Shown piece by piece: positions 1-10,658 of a stretch of DNA of 64,000 nt. The translations under genes and the position numbers were made by a program. Numbering within the stretch: the first letter of the stretch is position 1; every line of letters starts with the position of its first letter. Source of the DNA: Lactarius indigo (lineage: Eukaryota; Basidiomycota; Agaricomycetes; Russulales; Russulaceae); NCBI GenBank assembly GCA_025766275.1, contig JAFKAC010000089.1, positions 1 to 64,000 on the forward strand, in the 5' to 3' direction. The notes beneath the pieces are model-generated. The model was not told the origin of the DNA, did not search any database, and saw nothing but the letters and a program-made list of their open reading frames with translations.

Positions 1-581
1 AGGCCTTCACTGCGGATATGGGTGGAGAAGACGAAGGGTCGAAGAGGTGTGCATGCTCGTGAAGTGTGAGAAGGTCTGCCAGAATTTGCGTCGGGTGCCA
101 AAGTGAAGACAAAGCATTGAGCACAGGTACTGGTGAGTGATTTGCGAGCTCCTGGGGGCACGTCAGAATGCGCGCACGAGGTTTTCAAAACGCCACGTAC
201 TTCGATTTCGGAGTGGTCACCAACTCGGGCGAATATACCCTGGCACATTCCACCAATGACGCGGGCCGTGTCGCGCGGCGATTCGTTCACCCCAAACTGT
301 ATGTCTTCTTTTCCCAGGAATAATGCACGACCACCAAGCAACAGCGATGCTGTCTCCGCGGCCACGCGGGTGCGAGTACTGCGCTTTGAAAAGAGGAGGG
401 CAATGGTCTTGTTGAATAGGGACTGGGAGGGCAAGCGAAGGCGGGGTTGCTTCCCTGAACTGAGCTGGGGTGCGAGCCAGGGTGTGGAGAGCTGCTTGAG
501 GTAGTGAGCATGTGTGACGACGCGAAGAATTTGGGGGCCCGATAGGTCAGCCAATGTCATCAGACGAGGAATGACTGCCAT
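1..581 (-). CDS. ARG3: Ornithine carbamoyltransferase, 5' part (partial, two exons)
   Basis: Ornithine carbamoyltransferase makes citrulline from ornithine and carbamoyl phosphate in arginine synthesis, usually in the fungal mitochondrion. Exon 1 is complement(201..581), 127 codons from ATG at 581; exon 2 is complement(1..151) and continues past the left edge. The 49-nt intron (152..200) starts GTACGT and ends CCCAG with both exons in phase 0. Visible landmarks are [10 protein letters not shown] near residue 5, the carbamoyl-phosphate loop SKRSTRTR at 65-72, [13 protein letters not shown] at 89-101, DTARVIG, and after the intron [12 protein letters not shown] at 146-157. All match the family. 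No convincing mitochondrial transit peptide precedes PRLM; the reading frame stays open upstream (TGSA before the Met) behind a possible CAG acceptor near 595, so a short leader exon may exist. The family call is firm; the start is less certain. Confidence 0.93.
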   Translation of the reverse strand, partial: MAVIPRLMTLADLSGPQILRVVTHAHYLKQLSTPWLAPQLSSGKQPRLRLPSQSLFNKTIALLFSKRSTRTRVAAETASLLLGGRALFLGKEDIQFGVNESPRDTARVIGGMCQGIFARVGDHSEIEVRGVLKTSCAHSDVPPGARKSLTSTCAQCFVFTLAPDANSGRPSHTSRACTPLRPFVFSTHIRSEG

Positions 582-999
582 GGCACTTCCAGTGCTGGTG
601 CAATGAAAGTGGTTCAAAATCAAAACTATCCGGGCAGCTGAGCAGTAACCCCAGCAGTGTGACCTCTTGTAACCGACGTGACAAAATGTAACAGTGATGT
701 GTGGAGAGTGTCTTGACACGATGGGCAGGAGTGGGTAAGTGGAGTCTGCTTATAGTCAACTAAGGGATTGATTACAGCCATTTAGGAATCGATAGAGCGC
801 TTTTCCAAAAAGCATGGATCCGACAGGGTTTCGGGAGCCCCCATGTTGAGGCTTACCACTGACTTACTGGTTTTTTTTGAAATCATTGTGAAATAAGAAT
901 AATAATATACCAGAAAAATGACTAAAAAAAGCGATTTTAGCTCCTAGAGTAGACATAGTGCCCTTCTTAGTGGGGTGGTAGTCCTCCTAAGGCATCATA
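582..999. other. Upstream region of the OTC gene
   Basis: This is the interval between the OTC start codon and the first LTR insertion. It should hold the promoter and perhaps a leader exon on the minus strand. A minus-strand frame at 547..759 opens with [15 protein letters not shown], which has basic residues like a transit peptide, but it is not in frame with exon 1 and joining it would need an unproven intron. From about 830 the DNA is AT-rich with no gene signal. Confidence 0.4.
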
Positions 1000-1284
1000 T
1001 GTTGATAAGTGACCCTTGTGCACTTAGCGGCTCACATGGACTGAACTTGCAGCATGGACTGCTTTAGATTAGATACACAGGACATGTAGATTAGATATTG
1101 ATCTGTACAATCTCAGACACCTTGTATTTACTTATCTATGACATCACTGTACCATGACATCATGCAGACTCCTCTGGACCTGTCATTGTACTACACCTTT
1201 GTTCTCTCTTTAGCTCTATCCTTATTGTGATGTCATTATGATATCATTTCAGTCTGGACTTTCTTTGTTTCTGCACTCCTTGTT

Positions 1285-1875
1285 TGTTACAAATTCTCTT
1301 GGACTCGTTCTTTCTTTAGCACGCTCTTCTCCATTCCCACTACCTTACAAGCCCTGTACGATTACGCGGACTTTATGATTACCCCGGTTTCTATCATGCG
1401 CTTCGCTTATCGACGTTATCTTCCGATAAAGCTTGACATGTGCTAGTTTCCGTTCACTTCCTACTCACACGCAACCCCACGTGATTCACCTTATGATTAC
1501 CCTTTGTCCCCTTTATGGCCATCCTTTGTTCCCTTTATAACTTTCCCTTGTTCTAAGAATGGCGGTGGCATTGTCTGCTTACTGATGTCATACAGTCAGA
1601 CGTGTATTTAAGCCTAGTACTATCTAGCTTGTACGGTAGACTAGACTTCTTGTGTAATACTACACTTGTCTACGAAGACACTCTTGTGTTCCCTGTCTTG
1701 CGACCTCGCCTTTGCTAGACCTTCGAGTCTTAGCCTTCCTCTACGATCCAAGTGACTTGCATCCTTGTGATCCTTGTGCATCATCACATCTGAAGTTGAG
1801 CCCTTGAGCTTTGACTACCGATTGACTGACTGACTCGGTACAGGTCGTACCTAACGCCCCTGTAGTGGCGTTACA
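1285..1875 (+). repeat. Solo LTR family B (B1), nested in LTR-A1
   Basis: The 591-bp repeat starts TGTTACAAATTC and ends GGCGTTACA, with TSD TTGTT on both sides (1280-1284 and 1876-1880). It matches copies at 21037..21624 and 49937..50524 in the opposite orientation. A TATTTAAG box on the plus strand (near 1610) suggests plus is the sense direction. No internal region of this family is present in the window. Confidence 0.92.
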
Positions 1876-2039
1876 TTGTTCTCCATATGTACATTCCTTT
1901 TGTCCACATGTAGAACAATGTCCCTTGTACTATGTGACCCTATGTTACTTCCTTGTACTAGTGTCACACCTGTAAACAGTATAAGTAGTGTATCATGTAC
2001 ACTCCTGGTCCACATCAGTTCTCACTGCTTGTGTGCCAG

Positions 2040-2095
2040 GTATGCCTTCTATCTTCTAATGTATTCAACATCAGTTCTTACTGCTTGTGTGTCAG
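2040..2095 (+). repeat. Intron-like duplicated segment in LTR-A1
   Basis: The segment is bounded GCCAG|GTATGC...TGTCAG| and its last ~28 nt repeat the ~28 nt just before its donor. Equivalent 54-nt segments lie at 2993..3046, 3290..3343 (minus), 29450..29503 (minus), 30879..30932 and 46108..46161. Copies A4, A5, A8, A8b and A9 lack it exactly. Confidence 0.75.
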
Positions 2096-2551
2096 ACTCC
2101 TTGCTTCCTTGCAACTCCCTGTTACACCTCTGCTTCCAGCCACTCCTCATATCTCACCATAGTACTTTGTCCCACTGTGAGTATGTCCTCTTAGTGTGCT
2201 GTTCATCATCATATGCAGATGGAAAGAGCAGCAGTTGGATGACAATGTGAAGTTGCTTGAGCACATTTGAAACTGCTAGCTGAACACTTGCTTGAAGATG
2301 GAAAGACATGCAGTTGGTCCACATTGAACAAGCAGCTGGTAATGATTCAATTTTTTCCTGTATTTTTTCAATATAATGTGAGGTGGTGGGGACATACCAG
2401 GGCATTCACCACCTACCTGTATGGATCCTGCGCAGCAACCTGAACCACCTCAACAACTGAGAGGGACTATGGCAAACCACCTGCCCATGCCACCCCATGC
2501 TGGTGTCCCACTGCATGCAACATATCCTCCACCTATGGTACCTCACAGTAT

Positions 2552-3160
2552 TGTTGATAAGTGACCCTTGCGCACTTAGCGGCTCGCACGGACTGGACTT
2601 ACAGATACGGACTGCTGTAGATTAATTAGGACCGCTTTAGATTAGATTTGATCTGTACAATCTAGGACTTCTATGACATCACTGTACAATGACATCATAT
2701 GGACTACTTCTGGACCTTTCATTGTACTACACGTTCTTGTATCTTTCTTTGTTCTCCTTTAGGTCTATCCTTATTATGATGTCACTATGATATCATTTGC
2801 TTCTGGACTCTCCTTGTTCTTTCTGTCCTTGTTCTCAGAACGTCCACTCCTTTGTCCGTTTGTAGAACAATAACTACCTTGTAGTACGTGACTTGTGTTA
2901 CATCCCTTGTATAGTGTCACTCCCAGAAAGTGTATAAGTAGAGTACCATGTACGCTCCTGGTCCACATCAGTTCTCACTGTTTGTGTGCCAGGTAAGCTC
3001 CCTCTCCTGCAATGTATAACATCAGTTCTCACTGTTTGTGTGCCAGACTTCTTGCTTCCTTGCAATTACCCTGTTCACCTCTGCTTCCAGCCCACCCACA
3101 TATCTCACCACAGTCTACTCTTGTCACTGTGAGTATGTTATCTATGTGTGCTGTTCATCA
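2552..3160 (+). repeat. Solo LTR family A (A2)
   Basis: This 609-bp LTR runs from TGTTGATAAG to TGTTCATCA with TSD AGTAT (2547-2551 and 3161-3165). A TATAAG box lies at 2933-2938, about 32 nt before the duplicated leader unit that starts at 2965. The intron-like segment is at 2993..3046. It sits inside exon 1 of the gene at 2421..4822. Confidence 0.93.
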
Positions 3161-3175
3161 AGTATCTCACTGCAT

Positions 3176-3779
3176 TGATGAACAGCACACAAGTAGGACA
3201 TACTTACAGTGACAAGAAGACTGTGATGAGATAGGTCAGGGTGGCTGGAGGCAGCAACAGGGAAGTCAAGCAAGGTAAAGCAAGAGTGTCTGGCACACAG
3301 AGCAGTGAGGAACTGATGATACAATTGAGAGAATAAGACATACCTGGCACACAGAGCAGTGAGGAACTGATGTGGACCAGGAGCGTACAAGCCTACTACT
3401 TATACTATACAGGAGGGTGACACTACTACAAGGTGAGTAACAGGGTGTCACAGAATACAAGGGACGCATTGTTCTATAACAGGACAAAGGAGTGTGCATA
3501 AGGAGAACAAGGCATATAGAACAAAAGAAAGTCTAGACAAGTATGATATCATAGTGACATCACAATAAAGATAATGCTAGAAAGAGAACAAAGGAAGGAG
3601 TACAATAAAGAGTCTGGAGTAATCCATATGATGTCATTGTACAGTGATGTCATAGAAGTCCTAGATTGTACAGATCAAATCTAATCTAATCTAAAGCGGT
3701 CCTAATTAATCTACAGCAGTCCATATCTGTAAGTCCGGTCCATTAGAGCTGCTAAGTGCGCAAGGGTCACTTATCAACA
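3176..3779 (-). repeat. Solo LTR family A (A3)
   Basis: This 604-bp LTR in reverse orientation (TGATGAACAG...CTTATCAACA) has TSD TGCAT (3171-3175 and 3780-3784). It lies only 15 bp from A2, in the same exon and opposite orientation. It carries the 54-nt intron-like segment at 3290..3343. Confidence 0.93.
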
Positions 3780-4822
3780 TGCATGAGTTACCACACCAGC
3801 AGTACCCTGGGCCACAGTACCCACAGTATCCACTGATGCCCCCAATGCCCCCAATGTTGCCATATTTACTGATGCCACATGGCTATGGTCAGCACTTCTA
3901 AGGGTGTCCAATGTATGCACCCTACACACCAGCCCAATTGCCAGCACCAGCACCAACCACAGCACCCCCATGGGTGGATACTAGTGCAGCAGCCAATATG
4001 CCAACACACCAGAATACCATGGCTCTTGAAGGTACTCCAACCTGTGCACCAAAAAAGTACCTGAATGCACAACATCAGCCAGGAGGTAAGTTATTTAGAG
4101 TCATGTGATGCAAATTATTACTCACCTGATCTCCACTTGAAGTTTGGGAGTTCGACATGAACATAATCTTGAGTGCTGCACAGGATGCTGCAAAAAGAAC
4201 ATTCACAGGTCATACCTCAATGCTCTGGAAGGAGTTTGAAGATGAAGTCTTGCTGGGATTTGGTGACAACACACCCAAGCCCATCAAACTTGTGTACAAA
4301 GTATCTGGGGATACTGGGAGGTGGTCACTCCTGAATAACAGCATCAATTGGGACTCTGCTATTACCTGTGTATACAACAAGATCAAGACAGTATGCAAGT
4401 GTGCTGTGTGTCTAGAGGTCAAAAATGTGGTAAGTTTTTATGATGCACTTACAAATGACTTACTAATTTAGGATTTACAAAGGTAAAGCCACCCTTGAAG
4501 GCACCCAAGGAGAAGTGGAAGTGTCAAGATGATGTTCCCCCACCTGTAGACATTACATTGATGCCTGAGATCCACACATTCAAACAGCTCAAGAAAGCAC
4601 TGAGATGTAAGGCCCACAGGGGCCACTGTTTTGTTGATTGCACTGGTGGATGTGACAACCATCAACACCTTACCCATGGACACATGACTCTATGGGCAAA
4701 AGCAATGGTGAGTAGCTATTTTGTGAAAAAGTTTACATGGTACTCACAAAGTGTAGACAATTGATGAGGCAATGATTTACTGTCCTCCCAACAACCTCAT
4801 GTTTGACCATGCACCACCCAAG

Positions 4823-5126
4823 TGATGAACAGCACACATAGAGATGATACTCACAGTGACAAGGGAGACTGTGGTGAGATATCAAGGGTGGCTGGAAGCA
4901 GCAACAGGGAAGTCAAGCAGTGTAAAGCAAGATGGTAATCTGGCACACAGAGCAGTGAGGAACTGATGTGGACCAGGAGTGTACAAGCCTACTACTTATA
5001 CTATACAGGAGAGTGACACTAGTACAAGAGAAGTAACATAGGGTCACAGAATACAAGAGATGTTGTTCTACATGTGGGACAAACAAGTGTGCTAATGGAG
5101 AACAAGGGATGGAGAACAAAGAGAGT
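4823..5126 (-). repeat. LTR family A fragment (A4)
   Basis: A reverse-oriented LTR-A begins TGATGAACAGCACAC and is cut after about 300 bp where the LTR of element C1 begins at 5127. It lacks the intron-like segment. Its other part was not identified with certainty: the LTR-A piece at 18967..19183 is in the same orientation but lacks about 55 bp of overlap and its flank does not give a matching TSD. Confidence 0.8.
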
Positions 5127-5524
5127 TGTCACGTTCTTGTGACATCATGGTCACACCCAACAGGGTTCAGATTCCATTTGCTCTTTCTTTTGTGTAACAG
5201 AAGTTCTGCTAGCTCAATAGTTTGATGACTTGTAGTATGCCACCTCACTGTATGCCAGCTCATGGTTTGCCAGCTCACATATCCCAGAAAATAGCTTAGA
5301 AAAACCCAGTCTGTAGGAATATAAGTAGAGGCTTATAACACAGTAGATACTTGTCTACTCTTCATTGAAATACAGCTCTAGTCTTGCCACCCACTTGCTT
5401 GCCCCACAAATTCCCAGCCCTCACAGCTCTAAGTCAAAACCCTTGTCAGTAGAACTTCCGAACTTCTTCCAAGAAGAAGTTCCACTGAGAAATCCTGAAG
5501 TCATGGCCCTGCTGAGCCATAACA
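5127..5524 (+). repeat. 5' LTR of element C1
   Basis: The 398-bp LTR starts TGTCACGTTCTTGTGACATC and ends CCATAACA. A TATAAGTAG box (near 5320) is followed by GTCTACTCTT at 5353-5362, the predicted RNA start and primer. The similar LTR of C2 is 410 bp. Confidence 0.8.
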
Positions 5525-5535
5525 TAAGAGTAGAC
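5525..5535 (+). promoter_or_regulatory. Primer-binding site of C1 (self-priming type)
   Basis: TAAGAGTAGAC directly follows the LTR. AAGAGTAGAC is the exact reverse complement of GTCTACTCTT at 5353-5362 inside the same LTR, as in Tf1-type self-priming. No tRNA match was tested. Confidence 0.7.
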
Positions 5536-5604
5536 CTACTCTTGTGACCCTTCCGCAGGACAATTGTGCAGAAGGAATAGAACCTCAGAAAGTAGCCAAA
5601 AAGA

Positions 5605-7022
5605 CATGATGGACACTCTGGCTAGCACTAGTACACAGACTGCAACAGAAGATGCCACCCACATCAGCCCGTTCCGAGACTACAATGACTCAACCAAGAA
5701 TTGAGTGGTCATTTGACACCAAAAACTGAATCTTCCCAAATTAGTTGACACAGACATCAAGTGGACTGAATCTCTCGGTTACCACATTGTTGATAAAACT
5801 AGACCTGCAATCGCCATCAAGTACTTTGAAAACAAGAACAACTGGTACAAAGTATTTGATCAGGAACTCAACTGGTACACATACAACAGTGCTTGCATTG
5901 AAAAGCCTGCAGATTGGGGGTTAAAGAAATGCATGCTACCCTCCTTGACAACTTACAACTGGACAACCTACTTCTTAGCACGATCATTGCCCAAAAGAAA
6001 AGGGAAAAGACATACGTGCTAAAGTTCACCTGCAGGACTATCCTTTCCCCCTACCACCGCTCCCTTAGCTATAATCCCATCACCTATGTCTACTCCCACA
6101 ACGACTGGGGCGCTCGTTGAAACGCCACCGACATTATTCACTGGAGACAGGAACAAAAGTCAGAAATTTCTATACAAATTCCATCAGTTTAGAAGGAACA
6201 ACAGAGACCATAAGCTGGTGGCCAGCCCCTATCACCAAGTTGGACTTGCCCTGGCCTACATCAGAGGACCTGTGGTGGACAATTGGGTCCAAGCACAAGA
6301 TAAAGAACTGGATGAGAGTATAACATGGTGTACAAATCCAATTGCAGAATCTGATGATGTCCTATGGGACAACTTTGTTAGTAACTTCAAATCCGCATGG
6401 ACTGATACACTTAGCCAGAAAATGCATACCAAAGCCTGACCACTCTCACACAGAAGGGAGATGCAGTAGATGAATATATAGCCAAGTTTGAGCAGCTCAC
6501 CCTCACCGCCAACTGGGATTGAAATCAATGTGGTACTATTGAGTTCTTCCACCACGGATTATGCCAAGGCCTCCTCCTCACATGTATGCAATGCCCTAAA
6601 ATGCCAGCTATGATGGACAAGTGGCAGGCGGCAGCATGGGAGGAAAATTAGTGGTTCAAAGCCATTAGCAACACCATTGCATCATTAGGAGGGAAAAACA
6701 CCCACCCAACCAGACCAACATTGACCACTAAACCCCTGAAGATGCAGCATCAAGTCATTCCAATGGATGTCAATGCCATAGACACCAAACCACAAACACG
6801 ACCAAAGACACAGGAAGAAATCGACAGATCAAACTGATGTCAACGAGAAGGACTGTGCTTCCGATGGCTTCTGATGTCTACAACATGGACACTTATTAAA
6901 AGATTGTCCACAACCACCTAAGAAACAAAGTCCCTGGAAACAATCAGAAAACAATCAACAAAACACGAAGCATCCAACAAACCCCTCCAACCCTGGAAAC
7001 ACTAAAAGCAGGGATCCTAAAT
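5605..7022 (+). pseudogene. Gag of element C1 (decayed)
   Basis: Readable pieces on the plus strand match C2 Gag: LFTGDRNKSQKFLYKFHQF (near 6135), YHQVGLALAYIRGPVVDNW, and FKSAWTDTLSQ. Together they form a capsid-like Gypsy Gag segment at 6086..6439. A frameshift follows; the rest (AKFEQL near 6480, then a degraded Cys/His knuckle near 6850-6915) is broken by stops. In the element this would be the structural protein that packages RNA. It is not functional here. Confidence 0.7.
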
Positions 7023-7825
7023 TTGACACCGGAGCAACAGTTTCAATTTATTACCAATCTATTAATGGATGCCACTTTTGAAGCAGAGGATGACACTGGG
7101 GAAAAGGGGATGGACATCAACAACCTCGACAGCAAAGCAGACAACGCACTCATGGTACAAATCCCCTATGATGACACCTTTGTTACCACACTAGTCAATT
7201 CTGGAGCCTTGGAAAACTTCATTGATCAAGAACTAGCATGGATCTTGAACTTACCAACGTATGCTGTTGAACCCCAAGAGGTGTTCAATGCTGATGGATC
7301 CCAAAACACTGCAAAAATGATCACGACAGCCTGTCAACTCAAGATGGTTGTTGAAGACCAACAAGAAACCCTCACCTATCTTGTCACAGCGTTAGGCAAA
7401 CCATAAGCAATCCTGGGATACAATTGGCTAGCTCACCATTCCCTGGAAGCTGACTGGAAGAGGAGGAAACTAATTGGGAACCATCATTGACTGGAACAGC
7501 TGCAAAAACCCAAGTTACAAGTCAACAAGGAAGTTGAAGGGATACCCAAGTATTACCAAGACTTTGCTACGGTTTTCTCTGAAGAAGCCACACAAAGATT
7601 CCCACCAGAAAGACCTGACGATCATGCAATCAAACTGGTCGACAATGCACCAGCCTCGCTACCCTGCAAAATATACCCATTGAACACAAATGAACTCATG
7701 GAGCTCGACAAATTCCTAAAAGAACATCTCCAGAAGAAATATATTTGAGAATCAAAGTCATCATATGCCTCGCCATTCTTTTTCTTAAAGAAAAAGGACA
7801 GTAAACTAAGACCAGTCCAAGACTA
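7023..7825 (+). pseudogene. Protease and reverse-transcriptase start of C1 (decayed)
   Basis: An open stretch at 7023..7406 contains the retropepsin-like region VNSGALENFIDQEL; the family motif is DSGAT-N-F-I, so the catalytic Asp appears changed to Asn. Further on, pieces matching RT N-terminal sequence appear in several frames, ending with FFFLKKKDSKLRPVQDY at about 7825. The Tc1-like transposon TIR begins directly after this, truncating RT before its catalytic motif. Confidence 0.7.
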
Positions 7826-8084
7826 CAGTGCTGGACACTCAAACTCGACAAATTTTGTAGTGGCTCCCATGGTAGTTTTTGGAAATTTCCAACCCCACCA
7901 TTGTATTCAGAATAGCAAAATATGTCCAAAAACACACTTTGGGGTTTTCCCTGTGACTTTTCAGGGGTGGCCAACTTTTTGGCCTGAAATTTTTGGTGCC
8001 TAACCCTGATTTGGGTTTGAAGGACCCTGCCGTTGCGAACCACAGTGTATCTTTATTGTATTTATCAAACAAATTTACTATCTT

Positions 8085-10111
8085 TTAGTTCAAAACAGCA
8101 TCTACGGACATCATTGCTACTGGCCCAACTCTGCGGTGTGACCTTTGCTTTCAGACAGCCCATTCAGCAGCCTTGCCTGTCAAACCATGCCGATAGGCAT
8201 CCATAAACCTCCAAGACTGATTGAAATACCATCGGATAACCTCCACCAGGCATGCATTGAGGCATTCAAGGGCCGTTTTCTTTGCGTCCTCAAATTTTAC
8301 CTTATAAACCTCCCTATATCTTCCTTTGCACCACCCCCAATACTGTGTGAACTGACAGATTAAAATGAGCTGCATATAAGAGGGGAAAACACACCATTTC
8401 AATTGGATTGAGTTCACAATGAAACTTAGGGAGGAAAACACACAGAGGCCCTCAAGAGGTGATGGTCCGCTCAAGGAGGGATGTCTGGTGTCGAAAGTCA
8501 TCTTGTTGGCTAAGGAGGCGAGCCATGCAGCAGCCTTCATTCTCGAGTGGGCAAACAGGGGAACACTTGGCCCTCATCCCAGCAACATTGAAGCCACGCT
8601 CCTCGAGTGTTTGCTGAAGTCCTTTTGGTTGACCATTCTCAAGTGTCATTTTTTGCTGTAGTCCACGATAACATGGGTTGGGGTTGTTCATGGGGATCAC
8701 TGTATCCTTTTGTTTCCGCTGTTTTCCACCATTTGTTTTATTCATGTCGAAAGCGCATAACGCATCTGGTCCGAGCGAAGCATGTGCAGAAGATTGGTCA
8801 AAAATGAATAACGCACAACACCCAGGGTGTGCCTCCTCAAATATCGAGAGGGTGTTCTCCACCTGCTTGAGTAATTGTGCCAGGGCCCACCAAGCGTCGC
8901 CATTTGCACCAGGATAGGTGATGCATCTTGCATCTTTGATTATCATGCCATCTCGATCTCGAACAATGAGACGACCATTTTCCTCTTCAACAAAGTCCGA
9001 CACGTGGATGATTCGCCCGCGGCCTTTCTTCATGAGCTTTTGCTCATCAACACGCAGCCTTTCCCGAGCACAGTATCAGAACAAGAATCTCAGATACAAG
9101 GTGTGAACTCACCAGACATTCGACTTGTACTCTCCTGCATGAAATGAGCTCTCGTCCTGGAAAATAGCAATGACCCTCTTCTCCCCAGCACCCAGTTGGG
9201 GTTCAATTTGTTTGAGATCACCATTTTGGTTTTCAGTCCACTATACCATGCACCTTTCGTACTTTGCCATCAATGGTAAGAATGTTTCGTTGCAGTATTT
9301 GACGACATCACTTCGCTCATGGCCATCCATATAGACCCCCTTCTTCAAACGTGTCCGGCGCCATCCAAGTTTCACAAGCCATCGCCGTGCAGTCCATTCT
9401 GATACAGAGTCTTTGTTGAGGCCCAAGTGAGGCAGGATCTCCTTGGTAAGTGCCTTGCAGAAGCGTCCCAGACTGACCTCTCCAGTTGGCAGCCGCAATA
9501 GCCAGCTTTGTGCAGCACTTTGCATGCGTTCGTCGTTGAAGATTGAATATCCCCAATATCCTCCAGCACTTTGAGCAGGGAGCTGCTCATATACTTGGTA
9601 ATGGTGTGCAAGAACATGGACACAACATGCAAAATGGGTGCCATTGCCTTCATGCCATTGCCGGGCAATTTCCTGGCTTGCTGCCATCTTCCCGATGCCT
9701 TTGATCTGAAGGGTAGTGAAATTGCGCAAAAGAAGCAATCGATTTATTGTGGTGAGCTTTGCACGATTCTTGTGTGCGTTGATGATGTCATCTTTGAGCT
9801 GCTCCCGCAGGTCCCTCCAACTCCTTACATCAACTTTCAGCATGGCACTGTCCACACCACCAGCACTGGCACCCAGCATCAACTCCGAGTCGGAGTCAGT
9901 CACTGCCTCTTCATCATCAACCTGAAACCCCTGGATTGTGTCCCCTCCCCCTTCCCTGGCTTCACCTGCATCATCAAGGTCCAGCATGTGCTGCAGACCA
10001 GAGCTGTGTCGCCGTCGTTTATGGCCCTGGTTGCAGAAAGTTGAATGTGGTTCGGCTTGGGCAGTATCAGTATCTGGCAGTGGTGGTGGTGTGTAGGCAT
10101 CCAGCAGCAGC
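8085..10111 (-). pseudogene. DDE transposase of the Tc1/IS630-like transposon (main part)
   Basis: Minus-strand pieces in order are: an N-terminal helix-rich region (9241..9987) ending in GWRRTRLKKGVYMDGHER; the first catalytic Asp region near the 9.0-9.2 kb gap; FIFDQSSAHASLGPDAL (8452..9033) with the second Asp; and LPKFHCELNPIEM, the third acidic residue, just before a 45-nt intron (GTGTGTTTTCC...CTGTCAG, about 8351-8395). After the intron come YWGWCKGRYREV, SWRFMDAYRHGLTGKAAEW and a normal C-terminus near 8085. Two in-frame TGA codons (8452-8454 and 8151-8153) sit where arginine is expected, so this copy is inactive. The protein cuts and joins transposon ends at TA sites. Confidence 0.8.
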
Positions 10112-10116
10112 GGTAT

Positions 10117-10626
10117 TGTTACACTCCACCGGTGTTAGTCCGACTTGGACTCTAGACAGGCGTAATCGACTTAGCGAATAGGTGGCAAATAGGGATCATG
10201 TGTCAACCCAATGCAAGCTGAACAGGGGCACACTGGCACACGCTGCAGCAAAGATGTGAAAGACACTATCCCTTGGTGGATAGGAACAGAAGCACCCCTT
10301 AGTCGAAGACTAAGGCGGACAAGAGACGAGTCAAGATGGTGGATTGAAGAAGACCAAGATGGGGACTCTTGGTCTTCTAGGTCAACTACTTATACAGATA
10401 CACGCGGGCTTTAAAGCGCCACTGGAATAGTAAGTAACCAGTAGTGTAACTAGCTCGAACCCTAGTACCGCTATCCTAGGAATGAGTCATACATGAGTCA
10501 CAATCACATGCGAACTACTATGCTGACTGATGTGAAGTAAGAGTCCATGACTAATATCAATATCAGACCGTAGTCATAACCGGTCATGAGTCGTGTGTAA
10601 TGAGTCATTGAGTCCGTACCGTAACA
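10117..10626 (-). repeat. 3' LTR of element D
   Basis: The 510-bp LTR reads TGTTACACTCC...CCGTAACA on the plus strand. On the sense (minus) strand GTATAAGTAG lies about 34 nt before ATCTTGGTCTT, the predicted RNA start. Confidence 0.95.
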
Positions 10627-10642
10627 TCACCCCCTTTTCAGG
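10627..10642 (-). promoter_or_regulatory. Polypurine tract of element D
   Basis: On the sense strand GAAAAGGGGGTGA directly abuts the 3' LTR. This is the usual plus-strand primer position of LTR retrotransposons. Confidence 0.75.
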
Positions 10643-10658
10643 AGTGAGGCCCACCTCA

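Larger units (their letters stand above)
1000..2208 (+). repeat. Solo LTR family A (A1), interrupted by LTR-B1
   Basis: The repeat starts TGTTGATAAGTGACCC and ends GCTGTTCATCA, and is flanked by the 5-bp TSD TCATA (995-999 and 2209-2213). Without the nested LTR-B1 it is about 613 bp. A TATA-like TATAAGTAG-type box lies upstream of the leader in other copies and sets the sense strand as plus. This copy carries the intron-like duplicated segment (2040..2095). Confidence 0.92.
2421..4822 (+). pseudogene. Unrecognised multi-exon host-type gene, broken by LTR insertions
   Basis: I do not recognise the product. The start is chosen at ATG 2421 (MDPAQQPEPPQQLRG). Exon 1 (2421..4085) is Pro/Gln/Tyr-rich and contains two LTR-A insertions; removing each LTR and one TSD copy keeps the frame open across both. 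One in-frame TAA occurs at 3899..3901. Exon 2 (4143..4429) includes WEFDMNIILSAAQDAA and ends VCLEVKNV. Exon 3 (4483..4707) holds KAHRGHCFVDCTGGCDNH, a Cys/His cluster. Exon 4 (4757..4822) reads TIDEAMIYCPPNNLMF. Introns are 57, 53 and 49 nt with GTAAGT, GTAAGT and GTGAGT donors, and exon phases agree at every junction. The gene is cut off by LTR-A4 at 4823, so its 3' end is missing. A dispersed host gene family or a captured fragment are both possible. Confidence 0.6.
5127..7825 (+). mobile_element. Ty3/Gypsy element C1, 5' part, decayed
   Basis: The element has a 5' LTR (5127..5524), a self-complementary primer-binding site, then decayed gag, protease and the start of reverse transcriptase on the plus strand. 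It ends abruptly at 7825, where the Tc1-like transposon begins. The 3' half and 3' LTR are absent. Element C2 (58870..60530) is a less decayed relative. Confidence 0.85.

Noticed and set aside
133..504. Plus-strand ORF of 123 codons at the left edge
   Set aside because: It is the antisense shadow of the OTC exons; the minus strand has clear family motifs and a matching intron.
2154..2405. Minus-strand ORFs across LTR-A and similar LTR regions as genes
   Set aside because: The same frames recur in every LTR-A copy with varying stops, and the repeats have LTR termini and TSDs; they are not genes.
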